Source of the DNA: Hyphomicrobiales bacterium
Lineage (GTDB): Bacteria > Pseudomonadota > Alphaproteobacteria > Rhizobiales > Rhizobiaceae
Direction: 5' to 3'
Length of the DNA: 64,000 nucleotides
NCBI GenBank assembly: GCA_900466475.1
Contig: UBMI01000014.1
Coordinates: forward strand, 1 to 64,000
A model generated the notes under the pieces. The model was given only the letters and a program-made list of their open reading frames with translations. It was not told where the DNA came from and did not search any database. Position 1 is the stretch's first letter; each line of letters starts with the position of its first letter. Both the position numbers and the translations under genes were made by a program. Below, one piece after another: positions 18,104 through 27,900 of the stretch.

Positions 18104-19042
18104 ATGGAATCGGTTTTCAGAAACCCGATGAGAGGCATTGCGCTGAAAGTCTCGTCGGTCGTGGTCTTCCTGGCCATGCAGACATTCATCAAGCTGGCAG
18201 GCTCGGATATCCCGCCAGGCCAGGTGACTTTCTGTCGTTCCTTCTTCGCGCTGTTTCCGATCATGGCTTATCTCGGCTACCGGCATCAACTGCGCTCTGC
18301 CTTCTATACTGCCAATCCGATCGGTCATCTGAAGCGGGGGACGCTCGGCATCATCTCGATGGGCTTCGGCTTTTACGGGCTGCTGCACCTGCCGCTGCCG
18401 GAGGCGATCGCGCTTGGTTATGCCATGCCGCTAATCGCCGTCATCTTCGCAGCGGTTTTCCTGGGCGAGACGGTGCGCGTATACCGCTGGAGCGCGGTCT
18501 GTTTCGGCATCGTCGGTGTCGCCATCATCTCCTGGCCGAAGCTCACGCTGTTCAGGGAAGGCGGCATGGCGGCTGAACAGGCCGTCGGCGCACTCTGCGT
18601 GCTGCTGTCGGCGGTTCTCGGCGGCATGGCTATGATCCAGGTACGTCGCCTCGTCGAGGAAGAGAAGACGGCGACGATCGTGCTCTACTTCTCGATCACC
18701 GCTTCGGTCTTTTCCCTGGTCACTGTCCCCTTCGGCTGGCTTTTGCTCGACTGGACCTCGGCGCTCTTCCTGATCGCTGCTGGTTTCTGCGGCGGTGTGG
18801 CGCAGATCCTCCTGACCGAGAGCTACCGGCACGCCGATGTCTCCACCATCGCTCCGTTCGAATACAGCTCGATCCTGCTCGGCGGCATTGTCGCTTATTA
18901 TGTCTTCGGTGACGTTCCGAGCAGTACGATGCTCTTCGGCACCCTCATCGTTATCGCCGCCGGCGTCTTCATCATCTACCGCGAGCACCAGCTTGGCCTC
19001 GAGAGTCGCGAAGCGCGAAAAGCTGGCGCACCGCAATCCTGA
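18104..19042 (+). CDS. DMT superfamily (EamA) transporter
   Basis: 312 residues with about ten hydrophobic helices in two EamA repeats (about 10-145 and 155-295), the drug/metabolite transporter layout; an inner-membrane exporter of unknown substrate. The start is uncertain: the ATG at 18104 and the next codons lie inside a partial copy of the rhizobial repeat, and AGGA is only two bases away. A second ATG at 18128 opens at MRGIALKVSSVVVF, a more natural first helix. Alone on its strand. Confidence 0.85.
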   Translation: MESVFRNPMRGIALKVSSVVVFLAMQTFIKLAGSDIPPGQVTFCRSFFALFPIMAYLGYRHQLRSAFYTANPIGHLKRGTLGIISMGFGFYGLLHLPLPEAIALGYAMPLIAVIFAAVFLGETVRVYRWSAVCFGIVGVAIISWPKLTLFREGGMAAEQAVGALCVLLSAVLGGMAMIQVRRLVEEEKTATIVLYFSITASVFSLVTVPFGWLLLDWTSALFLIAAGFCGGVAQILLTESYRHADVSTIAPFEYSSILLGGIVAYYVFGDVPSSTMLFGTLIVIAAGVFIIYREHQLGLESREARKAGAPQS

Positions 19043-19166
19043 GTAGCTGTGCCTGTATCACAGGTGGAATTTTCTATCGCAATAATTGAAAAACTATTCC
19101 GCCACTCCCTCAAAAGAGAAGGGGGTGGTGAAATCTTGGGATATCGCTTTTGTCAGAAATATGGTT

Positions 19167-19187
19167 ATGAAAGTGAATTACTTTCAT
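19167..19187. promoter_or_regulatory. Perfect palindrome upstream of the unknown gene at 19290
   Basis: ATGAAAGT-gaatt-ACTTTCAT: eight-base arms, five-base centre, about 100 bases before the start at 19290. The symmetry and place suggest an operator; no regulator can be named. Confidence 0.35.
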
Positions 19188-19289
19188 TTATTCAAAGCCG
19201 TGCATAATCGATAGGCCATAGATGCCGGGGGAGTTTCGGTATCGCCGCTCCGAACGCTGGCTTGCGAGCGAGGGTTGAGGAAAAGCATT

Positions 19290-20162
19290 ATGGCGTTCAC
19301 AGCGGAAGAACTGGCGCAGAACCCCTCTTTCGTAGTGAGCATTCGCTTTCTGGCCGGGCAAATGCGCGGCATGTTTGATGCGGGGCCGCGGCTGGCGCGC
19401 CTGCTGGCCTCGCATCAACGCTGGCTCCTGACGCAGACGGCCTATGCACTGCATTTGGAATATGACCCGCGGGATGTGACCTCGGGTTTCACCGCCGTCC
19501 GGCTGACCGGCAAGATCACCGCGCACAAGATCGCCAGCCGCAATACCGTGCTTGCCTTCATCGAAGAACTCTTCACCTACCGCTTCATCGCCCATACACC
19601 GGGTGACGAACGCCGCCGTCCGCGCCATTTCGAGCCCGCCGAAGTCAGCCATCAGGCAATGTTCGGCTGGTTGCACTCCAACCTCGGCGCGCTTGATCTC
19701 ATCGATGGTGGAAACCGGGCGGCGTTTCTGCACGAAAATCCCGTGCTTTTCCGCCAGATCCAGCCGCGTATCGCCTATAACTGCCTCGAGGATAGCAGAT
19801 GGCGCGAACCGCCTGAGCAGGTGGCGCTGTTCCTCTGGACGGAAGCGGGCGGCATGGTCATCGATCATTTCATGTCCCGGCTCGATCTCGAGGGAGGCGA
19901 TCCGGCACGGCTCGCGATCGGCAGGGTGGAAACCCGCCCGCTCGCCGGTGATTTCATGATGTCGCGCACGCATCTCCAGCGGCTGCTCGCCAAGGGCGCC
20001 CAGCGCGGTTGTCTCGGCTGGTACGACGAGCCGAAGAAGTCGCAACTGTGGCTGTCGCGCGATTTCCTGAGGGAATATGTCGGCTGGCAGGCGGTCAAGT
20101 TCGCCTATGTGGACGAAGCCTTCGAATGGGCAAAGGCGAGGTTCGAATCCGAAAACTGCTGA
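19290..20162 (+). CDS. Unknown protein, possible winged-helix regulator
   Basis: 290 residues, family not recognised. Two stretches look like helix-turn-helix elements: TAHKIASRNTVLAFIEEL (about 80-100) and FMMSRTHLQRLLAKGAQRGC (about 220-240), the second followed by a wing-like GWYDEPKKSQLWLS. No membrane segment, no catalytic motif. The ATG at 19290 has GAGGA eight bases before it; a TTG at 19275 is possible. Codon use is like the neighbours, so it looks native. If it is a regulator, the palindrome at 19167-19187 is its likely site. Confidence 0.65.
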   Translation: MAFTAEELAQNPSFVVSIRFLAGQMRGMFDAGPRLARLLASHQRWLLTQTAYALHLEYDPRDVTSGFTAVRLTGKITAHKIASRNTVLAFIEELFTYRFIAHTPGDERRRPRHFEPAEVSHQAMFGWLHSNLGALDLIDGGNRAAFLHENPVLFRQIQPRIAYNCLEDSRWREPPEQVALFLWTEAGGMVIDHFMSRLDLEGGDPARLAIGRVETRPLAGDFMMSRTHLQRLLAKGAQRGCLGWYDEPKKSQLWLSRDFLREYVGWQAVKFAYVDEAFEWAKARFESENC

Positions 20163-20185
20163 AGCAATTCCAGCAAACCGTGCTC

Positions 20186-20332
20186 TCAGAGCGCGATGGC
20201 GGAAGCCGGGGTCTTGGCCTCTGACGGCGTGTCGCAAAGCTCGCGGCGATATTCGTGCGCAGCGCAGACGGCAGCACGGATATGCTCGAAAGAGTCGATA
20301 TTGCGCAGCAGTGAAATCAGAATTGTGGACAT
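20186..20332 (-). CDS. Small hypothetical protein (48 aa)
   Basis: An ATG-started frame of 48 codons on the minus strand beginning MSTILISLLRNIDSF and ending in an alanine-rich tail. Codon use is GC3-rich like real genes here. It lies after the terminator of the next small gene, in a stretch with no other gene. The ribosome site is weak. No family recognised. Confidence 0.4.
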   Translation of the reverse strand: MSTILISLLRNIDSFEHIRAAVCAAHEYRRELCDTPSEAKTPASAIAL

Positions 20333-20351
20333 CGGTCGCTACTTTCGGAAA

Positions 20352-20378
20352 TACGAAAAGGCAGGCGAACCGCCTGCC
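20352..20378 (-). terminator. Rho-independent terminator of the 63-residue gene
   Basis: On the minus strand, GGCAGGCG-gtt-CGCCTGCC forms an eight-base-pair stem followed by CTTTTCGTATTT. It lies about 20 bases after the stop at 20399, which supports that small gene being expressed. Confidence 0.75.
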
Positions 20379-20398
20379 GGATCATCATTCCGGAATTT

Positions 20399-20590
20399 TC
20401 AATATTCCTGGAAGTCCGCGAAGATCATTGCCGGACGCGAGGTGCGGCTGCTGATTCCGGTACCGCGGGCGATCATCTGTTCGTTCGTGGCAAAGCCGAA
20501 ACGGCTGTAGCCCTGGGTGCTGCGAACCTGATCGCTTGCTTGGCGCAGGGTTTCAAACCCGCAATGTATAGGACGAAAACTTTTGCTCAT
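20399..20590 (-). CDS. Small hypothetical protein (63 aa)
   Basis: 63 residues starting MSKSFRPIHCGFETLRQASD, hydrophilic, one cysteine, ending in FADFQEY. AGGA precedes the ATG at a fair distance (nine bases), an AT-rich promoter-like region lies upstream, and a strong terminator follows the stop. These features make a real monocistronic gene likely. No family or function recognised. Confidence 0.55.
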   Translation of the reverse strand: MSKSFRPIHCGFETLRQASDQVRSTQGYSRFGFATNEQMIARGTGISSRTSRPAMIFADFQEY

Positions 20591-20724
20591 GGCCTTGGTT
20601 CCTGTTCATTCCTCCCAAGACACGCCCTCTATATTGCAGTGCAGCATCGATTCTTCAATGCACCCTTGCAGGATGCAGCCATGCGTATATTGCATGGGAA
20701 TATTCACAATATTTTCAAACTTGG

Positions 20725-21615
20725 CTAATTTGTAAGCAGAGACAGTTCTTTAAGTCGAGCCTGGAAGGCCAGCAGGTCGCTCCAGGCAAGCCGCTTGTTG
20801 ACGGGCGCGGTCAGCAGGTCCTGGGGATGCAGGCTGGCTATGGCCGGAATGACCTGATCTGCGACAGCGATCTCCTTCCAGCGGCCGCGAAGCCCGTGGA
20901 TCGTGTCATTTTCGCCGAAGAAGAAGCGCGCCGTGTAGTTACCGAGCAGCAGAATGGCACGCGGTTCGGCAAGCGCAATCTGCCGCTCGATGAAGGGACG
21001 GCAGATCTCTGTCTCGGCCGCAGACGGCATGCGGTTGCCCGGCGGACGCCAGGGAATGATCTGCGTCAGGAGAATGGCTGACCGCTCGAGCCCGATCGAA
21101 GCCAGCATCCGGTCCAGCAATTGGCCTTGCCTGCCGGCAAAGGCCGCTCCCTCGCGCTCGTCATCGGCGCCCGGCGCCGGACCGATCACCATGATGCCGC
21201 TTGCCGGATCGCCGCTCGCAAAAATGGTCGAGCGGGCGCTATTTTTCAGATTGCAGCCATTGAAGGCTTCGAGCGCCGTTTTCAGTTCTGCAAGCGAGCG
21301 AGCGCTCTCGGCTGCAAACCGCGCCTGCTGCACGGCTTCGCCGTCAGGAATTGCCGGCTGTGGCCGCGAGGACGGAATTGACGCTGCCGTCTGCTGCGGC
21401 GCAGGGCGAGGGGACGCCGGTCTCTCCGGTGGCGCCTGTCTGTCTGGCTGCGGTTGCGCGGCGGGTGCCGCCGAACGGCGCGCGGCCTTCATCGCCTCGA
21501 ACTCGGCGAAACGGTCGACCGGCTCTTCTTCCAGCAACCAGTCCACGCCCGCCTCCGCATGGAAATGCAGAAGTGCTGCAAGTTCGGCCGGACTCAGGTC
21601 GTTTGCGGAGATCAT
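20725..21615 (-). CDS. Uracil-DNA glycosylase family protein
   Basis: 296 residues. After a proline/glutamine-rich linker (about 45-95) comes a family 4/5-like glycosylase domain: MVIGPAPGADDEREGAAFAG (water-activating motif A region), TQIIPWRPPGNR, LLLGNYTARFF and the closing IASLHPQDLL. Such enzymes remove uracil from DNA as the first step of base excision repair. Only one cysteine (in FNGCNLK) is present where family 4 has an iron-sulfur cluster, so a cluster is unlikely. The long N-terminal linker is common in rhizobial copies. Confidence 0.85.
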   Translation of the reverse strand: MISANDLSPAELAALLHFHAEAGVDWLLEEEPVDRFAEFEAMKAARRSAAPAAQPQPDRQAPPERPASPRPAPQQTAASIPSSRPQPAIPDGEAVQQARFAAESARSLAELKTALEAFNGCNLKNSARSTIFASGDPASGIMVIGPAPGADDEREGAAFAGRQGQLLDRMLASIGLERSAILLTQIIPWRPPGNRMPSAAETEICRPFIERQIALAEPRAILLLGNYTARFFFGENDTIHGLRGRWKEIAVADQVIPAIASLHPQDLLTAPVNKRLAWSDLLAFQARLKELSLLTN

Positions 21616-21683
21616 GAGCAGACTTTAGCGGAGCGAAAACGGCAATGAAAGGGCGGGCATCCTTGCCCGCGCCCTTTCGGCCA

Positions 21684-22979
21684 CTATTGCACAGTCCACT
21701 GGTTGATATCGTCGCGTTCGCCGATCAGCGCCAGACCGTGCGCGATCGAAAGCAACTCGCCGCCGGTTTCGATCTTGTCGCTGTCGAAGCGCTCGGTGAA
21801 GATGCGCCGCACGGCCGGTACGAAGGATGTGCCGCCGGTCAGGAACACCTTGTCGATGCCGGATGCATCGGTGTTGGTCTTTTCCAGCACCTCGTCCAGC
21901 GCCCCCTCGATGCGGGCGAGGTCATCGACGATCCAGCTTTCGAAATCGCTGCGCTTGATCGTGCGGTGACCGCCACGGCCGAGCGGGGCAAAATCGAAGG
22001 GCGCCTCTTCGGCGGCGGAAAGCGCCATTTTCGTTGCCGAGACGGCCTGATAGAGCGGATAGCCCTCGTCGTGATCGATAAGGTCGACGAAGATTTCCAG
22101 CTTCTCGGGCTCCAGCGCTGTGCGCACCAGCTTCTTGAGGTCTTCGAATTCCCTCGAACTCTTGAAGATCGACAGCTGGTTCCACCGGCTGAAGCTCGCA
22201 TAGTAGTTTGACGGTACCTCGAGGATCTTGTCGAAACTCTTGAAATGGCTGCCTTTGCCGATCTGCGGCGCAACGATGTTGTCGATCATGCGCGCATCGA
22301 AATGGTCGCCGGCGACACCGACACCGGAATGCCCGATCGGCGTTGCCGTCAGTTTGCCGGCTCTGGTCTCGAAGCGGATCAGCGAATAGTCGGTCGTACC
22401 GCCGCCAAAGTCGGCGACGAGCACGGTCGCATCGGCCTTCAGGTTCTGCGCGAAGTAGAAGGCGGCCGCGACCGGTTCGTAGACATAATGGATTTCCGGA
22501 AAGCCGAAGCGTGTCAGCGCCTCGTTGTAGCGCTGCACCGCCAGCACCGGGTCCGGATTGGCGCCGGCAAAATGCACGGGGCGGCCGGCTATGATGCGGT
22601 TCACGTCGCCCGGCCAGTTCTCGTCGGCATAGTGGCGCAGACGCCGGATGAAGATTTCCATCAGGTCTTCGAAGCTCTGCCGCTTGCCGAAAATGATCGT
22701 GCCCTGGAAAAGCGCGCTTGCCGCAAAGGTCTTGATCGACTGCAGGAAACGGCAATCGCCGGGATTGTCGATGAACTGCTGGATTGCCGCATGTCCGGCC
22801 TCCACCTTCAGAGCCGAAGCGCCAAGCTGCGCGTCCTTCATGAAGGACAGCGCAGTGCGCATGCTGTCGGCCGTGCCGGCGCTGCTGGTCAGTGATATGG
22901 AATGCGTCTCGGCGCCGCCGTCTGCCAGCGCCAGAACAGTATTGGTCGTGCCGAAGTCAAGCCCGAGCGCCCGTGCCAT
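21684..22979 (-). CDS. Hsp70-like (YegD-type) protein
   Basis: 431 residues: an Hsp70/actin-fold ATPase without the C-terminal substrate-binding domain. Phosphate 1 motif LGLDFGTTNTVLALAD is at the N end, phosphate 2 VLVADFGGGTTDYSLI in the middle, and the adenosine motif KVFLTGGTSFVPAVRRIF near the C end. AGGGAG lies seven bases before the ATG at 22979. It resembles YegD, whose role is unclear. It follows the uracil glycosylase gene by no shared operon signal. Confidence 0.88.
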   Translation of the reverse strand: MARALGLDFGTTNTVLALADGGAETHSISLTSSAGTADSMRTALSFMKDAQLGASALKVEAGHAAIQQFIDNPGDCRFLQSIKTFAASALFQGTIIFGKRQSFEDLMEIFIRRLRHYADENWPGDVNRIIAGRPVHFAGANPDPVLAVQRYNEALTRFGFPEIHYVYEPVAAAFYFAQNLKADATVLVADFGGGTTDYSLIRFETRAGKLTATPIGHSGVGVAGDHFDARMIDNIVAPQIGKGSHFKSFDKILEVPSNYYASFSRWNQLSIFKSSREFEDLKKLVRTALEPEKLEIFVDLIDHDEGYPLYQAVSATKMALSAAEEAPFDFAPLGRGGHRTIKRSDFESWIVDDLARIEGALDEVLEKTNTDASGIDKVFLTGGTSFVPAVRRIFTERFDSDKIETGGELLSIAHGLALIGERDDINQWTVQ

Positions 22980-23124
22980 GGCCGTGCTCCCTGTCAAATA
23001 TGTCGAAAATCTATGAGCCGGGGCGGGTACCCCGAAATGCGAAAGGGCGCCTTGTTGTGCGCCCCTGATATCTTGTGAGAGGCGCGTGATCGCATAGGAG
23101 CAGGCGGAAAGCAACCCATGCCGC

Positions 23125-24015
23125 TTAGTTTCCGAGTTGCACGCGTGTCCCTTCTGCCATCTTGCCGATCCACTTGCGAAACATCTCCATGGCGGGCGTA
23201 ACAGAGCGGGATTTGAGCCGCGTCAGCCAGTAGCTGCCCTTCGAGATCCAGACCGGAAAGGGCTGTTCCAGCTCGCCGGCAGCTAGCTGGCGGGAGAACA
23301 TCAAGGGCGGTGCGAGCGCTACGCCCGCGCCCTGCAGTGCCGCCTCGATCATCAGCACGGAGGAATCGAAGACCATGCCGCGGATCGGTGGGGAGGTGAC
23401 GTTAGCCTTCTCGAACCAGCCCGGCCATTCGTCGGCGCGGTAGGAGCGCAGCAGCGTCTGATGGGCGACGTCTTCGGGGGAGGAGAGCTGGCGGGCGATC
23501 GAGGGAATGCAGAGCACCGAGAGTGGCGCTTCGAACAGGGCTTCGGCCTCTATGTCGTGCCAGGCGCCGTTGCCGAACTTGATCGTATAGTCGAGCCCTT
23601 CGGCAGCAATATCGACGCGGTTGTTGTTGGTCGAAAGCCGGAGGTCGATAAAGGGATATTGCTCGCGGAAATCGGCAAGCCGCGGCAGGAGCCAGCCGAC
23701 GGCAAGCGTGCCGACCGCGCCGAGCTTCAGCACTTCACGCATATGACCGCCTTCGAAACGCTCCAGCATGTCGGCCATGCGGTCGAAGGAATCCTGCAGG
23801 GCAGGAAGCAGCGCAAGCCCTTCCTCCGTGATCATCAGCCCGCGCGGCAGGCGGCGAAACAGGCTGACGCCGAGCCGTTGCTCCAGGAGTTTCACCTGAT
23901 GACTGACGGCCGCCTGCGTAACGCAGAGTTCGATCGCCGCCCGGGTGAAGGAAAGATGGCGCGCCGCTGCCTCGAAGGCGCGCAGCGAATTCAGCGGCAA
24001 ATATGGTCGAACCAT
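23125..24015 (-). CDS. ampR: AmpR-type LysR regulator of beta-lactamase
   Basis: 296 residues. The N-terminal LysR helix-turn-helix and the rest align closely with enterobacterial AmpR: PLNSLRAFEAAARHLSFTRA, RGLMITEEG, STNNNRVDIAAEGLDYTI, LLRSYRADEWPGW. AmpR senses cell-wall muropeptides and turns a divergent beta-lactamase gene on or off. Here it is divergent from the class D gene at 24120 with 104 bases between, the classic layout, though AmpR is usually paired with class C or A enzymes. The identity is strong. Confidence 0.9.
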   Translation of the reverse strand: MVRPYLPLNSLRAFEAAARHLSFTRAAIELCVTQAAVSHQVKLLEQRLGVSLFRRLPRGLMITEEGLALLPALQDSFDRMADMLERFEGGHMREVLKLGAVGTLAVGWLLPRLADFREQYPFIDLRLSTNNNRVDIAAEGLDYTIKFGNGAWHDIEAEALFEAPLSVLCIPSIARQLSSPEDVAHQTLLRSYRADEWPGWFEKANVTSPPIRGMVFDSSVLMIEAALQGAGVALAPPLMFSRQLAAGELEQPFPVWISKGSYWLTRLKSRSVTPAMEMFRKWIGKMAEGTRVQLGN

Positions 24016-24119
24016 GGCAATGGCCTAATCTGATTTATACCTGACCGGAAATATCGTCGTTTGATTGGGCCTCGCAAGCCAGCCTAGAAAGCCCAGGTCG
24101 AACCATATGGAGAGAGAAA

Positions 24120-24944
24120 GTGGCTTTCGAAAGACTTGTTCTTCTGGCATTTTCCATAAGTATTGCAGTGATTTCCATGAGACCGGCGCCGGCATATGCC
24201 GCCGATCCCATCCGCTGCACCGTCATTATCGATGAGAAGACCGGCGAGACGATTTACCGTCAGGGCAATTGTGATCAGGGCTTCTATCCGCAGTCGACCT
24301 TCAAATTGCCTTTGGCCATGATGGGCTATGATTCCAGCATTCTGGTCGATGAGCACAATCCGCTCTGGACATATGATCCGAAGCTCAAGCGACCGCAGCG
24401 CGAGCAGAAGGATACCGATCCGACCATCTGGGAGCGGGATTCCATCGTCTGGTACTCACAGGCGCTGACCCGCAAGCTCGGCAAACGTGCCTTTGCCGAT
24501 TACGTCAGGCGCTTCGGCTACGGCAATGAGGATGTCTCGGGCGGTCCTGGCAATACGGATGGGCTGACCGAATCCTGGCTGATGTCGTCGCTGAGGATCT
24601 CCGCCGAGGACCAGGTGCAGTTCCTCCGCCGGTTTCGAACCGGCCGCCTGCCGATATCACAGCGCGCGCGGCAGCTGACAGAGGCGATCGTCCCGCATTT
24701 TGAAGCGGCTGACGGTTGGGATATCCAAGGCAAGACCGGTGCCGGATGGTTGCGCAACGCGGCCGGCAAGACCAATTATGAACGGCCGCTCGGCTGGTTC
24801 GTCGGCTGGGCGACAAAGGGCGACAGACGGCTGATTTTCGCGAGGCTCTACATCGCCAATCATCGCTACGCCGACAATCCGATCAGCTTCGAGACGCGCG
24901 ATACGCTGGTTGCGGATTTCCCCGGATTGGTCGAAGACCGCTGA
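24120..24944 (+). CDS. Class D (OXA-type) beta-lactamase
   Basis: 274 residues with a signal peptide ending about residue 27 (PAPAYA). All class D motifs are present: Ser59-x-x-Lys62 (STFK), S-x-V at 108-110, Tyr-Gly-Asn at 124-126 (FGYGNED), Lys-Thr-Gly at 205-207 (GKTGAGW), and the WFVGW strand. It hydrolyses beta-lactams in the periplasm. GTG start with GGAG seven bases upstream. Likely induced by the divergent AmpR. A terminator follows at once. Confidence 0.93.
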   Translation: MAFERLVLLAFSISIAVISMRPAPAYAADPIRCTVIIDEKTGETIYRQGNCDQGFYPQSTFKLPLAMMGYDSSILVDEHNPLWTYDPKLKRPQREQKDTDPTIWERDSIVWYSQALTRKLGKRAFADYVRRFGYGNEDVSGGPGNTDGLTESWLMSSLRISAEDQVQFLRRFRTGRLPISQRARQLTEAIVPHFEAADGWDIQGKTGAGWLRNAAGKTNYERPLGWFVGWATKGDRRLIFARLYIANHRYADNPISFETRDTLVADFPGLVEDR

Positions 24945-24952
24945 AAGGAAGA

Positions 24953-24970
24953 GGGCGCCGGAAGGCGCCC
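24953..24970. terminator. Bidirectional terminator between bla and the RND pump
   Basis: GGGCGCC-ggaa-GGCGCCC stem followed by TTTCTGTCTCTCT on the plus strand and by TCTTCCTTT on the minus strand. It serves the convergent beta-lactamase and efflux-permease genes. Confidence 0.85.
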
Positions 24971-24981
24971 TTTCTGTCTCT

Positions 24982-27900
24982 CTATTCGGCGGCCATCGCC
25001 TGTGGTTCCTCTGCGACGTGCTCTTCCGTCTTCCCGCGGCTGCGCAAGCGATTGAGGAAATTCCCGAAGCGATCCATCTCGACGAAGATGACCGGGGTGA
25101 TGAACAGCGTCAGCATCTGCGAAACGATGAGACCGCCGACGACGGCGATGCCGAGCGGTTGGCGCAATTCCGAGCTCGCACCCGTGCCGAGCGCGATCGG
25201 CAGGGCGCCGAGCAGGGCGCAGAAGGTCGTCATCATGATCGGGCGGAAGCGTCGCACGCAGGCCTCGTGGATCGCCGCCGTTGCCTTCTCGCCCGTCGTT
25301 CGCATGGTTTCGACAGCCACGTCGATCATCATGATCGCGTTCTTCTTGACGATGCCGATCAGCATCAGCAGGCCGATCAGGGCAATGATCGAGAGATCGA
25401 AGCCCATGATCTTCAGCGCCAGCAGCGCGCCGAAGGCCGCCGCCGGCAGACCCGACAGGATGGTCAGCGGGTGGATGAAGCTTTCATAGAGCACGCCGAG
25501 CACCACATAGATGGTCAGCACCGCTGCCAGGATCAGATAGGGCGTATTGCCCTGCGATTGCTGGAAGATCTCTGCTGTGCCGCCATAAGACGTGAAGACG
25601 TCGGCCGGCATGTTGAGATCCTTCTTGATCTGGTCGATCCGGGCCGTTGCGTCGCTGAGCGATACGCCCTCCGGCAGGTTGAAGGAAACGGTGGTCGAGA
25701 CGAGCTGGCCGGTCTGGTTGATGGTGACAGGCCCGAGCGTGCGCTCGACATGCGCGAAATTCGACAGCGGCACCAGGCTGCCATTGGAAGAGGCGACGCG
25801 GATCTCAGAGAGCTTCTGATCGTCCCATGGTTTGCTCGTGTCGTATTCGACGATGACGTCGTAGCTGTCGCCGGTCGACTGGATTTCCGCAGCCGCAAAT
25901 CCGCTGAAGGATTCCTGCAGCGTCGTGCGCAGCGTGTCATTGTCGATCCCGTAGGCGGCTGCCCGCTCGGTATCGATGACGATGTTGGCCTGCAGGGCAT
26001 TGTTCTGCGCATCCGAGGTCACGTCCGTGAACAGGCGGTCGCCGCGCATTGCCTGCTGGATCTTGCCGGCCCACAGGTTGGTCTGGTCGGCGTTCAGCGC
26101 CTGGATGACCAGCTGATATTGGCTGGCGGTCTGGCGGCCGCCGAAGCGCAGGCTCTGGTTGGGCGTCACGAAGGCCTGCAGGCCGGGGATCTTGTTGATC
26201 GCCGTGCGCAGCTCGCGCAGCGTCTGCTCAAGCGGTTCACGCTGATCCTTGTCCTTCAGTTCGACGAACATCGAGCCGTTGTTCTGGGGCTTGTTGGGGT
26301 TGCCGCCGACGGTCGACATGACGTGATTGACCGCCGGGTTCGCCTTGACGACGGTCGCGGCCTGTTGTTGCAGGGCCTCCATCGCCGAATAGGAAATATC
26401 CTGACGGGCCTGCGTGCTGATCGTCAGGCGCCCGATATCTTCCTGCGGGAAGAAGCTCGTCGGCAGCGTCATGAAGAAATAGACGGTCAGCGCGACGGAA
26501 GCCAGGAAGACCCCGAGGATGAAGGGGCGGTGGCGAAGGCACCAGCCGACCGCATTGTCGTAACCGCGCAGCGTCCGCTCGAAACCGGCATCGAAGATGC
26601 GGATGAGCAGTGGCGGACGGCTGTGGTTGTTGGAAAGGCGCGAACCGAGCATCGGCGTGACCGTCAGCGAGACGATCGCCGAAGCGATGATGGCGATCGC
26701 AACAACCATGCCGAATTCGTTGAACACGCGGCCGACAACACCGCCCATCAACAGGATCGGAATGAAGACCGCGATCAGCGACACCGACATGGAGATGATG
26801 GTGTAGCTGACTTCGCCGGCACCCTTGATCGCCGCCTCGCGCACCGGCATGCCTTCCTCGACATGGCGCAGGATGTTTTCGAGCATGACGATCGCGTCGT
26901 CGACGACGAGACCCACCGCGAGCGTCAGCCCGAGCAGGGAGATGTTGTCGATACTGTAGCCGAGCACATACATCATGCCGAAGGTCGAGATCAGCGACAG
27001 CGGAACGGCAAGGCCCGGAATGATCGTTGCCGTCGCATGGCCCGTGAAGAGATAGATGACGAGAACGACGAGGCCGATCGTCAGAAGCAGCGTGAACTTC
27101 ACGTCGGCAATGGCATCGCGGATCGGCTTTGCGGCATCGTTCATGATGACCGTGTTGACCGAGGGCGGGATTTCGGCGTGAAGCTGCGGCAGCTTGGCGT
27201 TGATCGCATCGACGACGTCGACGGTGTTGGCATCCGGCTGGCGCTGGATGGCCAGGATAATGCCGCGCTGGCCGTCATACCAGCTGCCCGTATACTGGTT
27301 CTCGACGCTGTCCTGGACATCGGCGATATCGCCGAGATGGATCGGTGCGCCGTTCGGATTGGCGATGACGAGCGAGCGGAACTGCTCGGCATTGGTACGC
27401 TGCGTATTGGCCGTGATCGTCATGGCCTGCGAATTGTTCTGCAGCGTGCCCACGGGCTGTTGGCTGTTGGCAGCCGCAAGCGCCTTGTTGACGGTGTCGA
27501 TGCCGATCCCACGGGTGAGCAGCTTGTTGGGGTCGACCTCGACGCGCACGGCATAGGTCTGCGCGCCGAAGACGCTGACCTGGGCGACGCCCGGAAGCGT
27601 CGACAGCGATGGCGAGATGATGTCTTCGGCGATCTCGTCGAGCTTGCTGCGCGGCATGGTATTGCTTTGCACCGAAAGCAGCATGATCGGCGCATCGGCC
27701 GGGTTCGTCTTGCGGTAGCTCGGCGGCGTCGTCATGTTGTCGGGCAGCTGCCGCGTTGCATGCGAAATGGCCGCCTGCACGTCGGCGGCGGCCGCATCGA
27801 TATCGCGGTTCAGGTCGAATTGCAGCACGATACTGGTGCTGCCGAGCGAACTCGACGCGCTGATCTCGCTGATGCCGGGGATCGTCTCGAACTGCTTGAT

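Noticed and set aside
20196..20510. A 104-codon plus-strand frame between 20.2 and 20.5 kb
   Set aside because: It runs through a terminator hairpin of the opposite strand and overlaps two better-supported minus-strand small genes.
24016..24119. A precise AmpR box in the ampR-bla gap
   Set aside because: I could not find a convincing match to the enterobacterial consensus, so no site is annotated.
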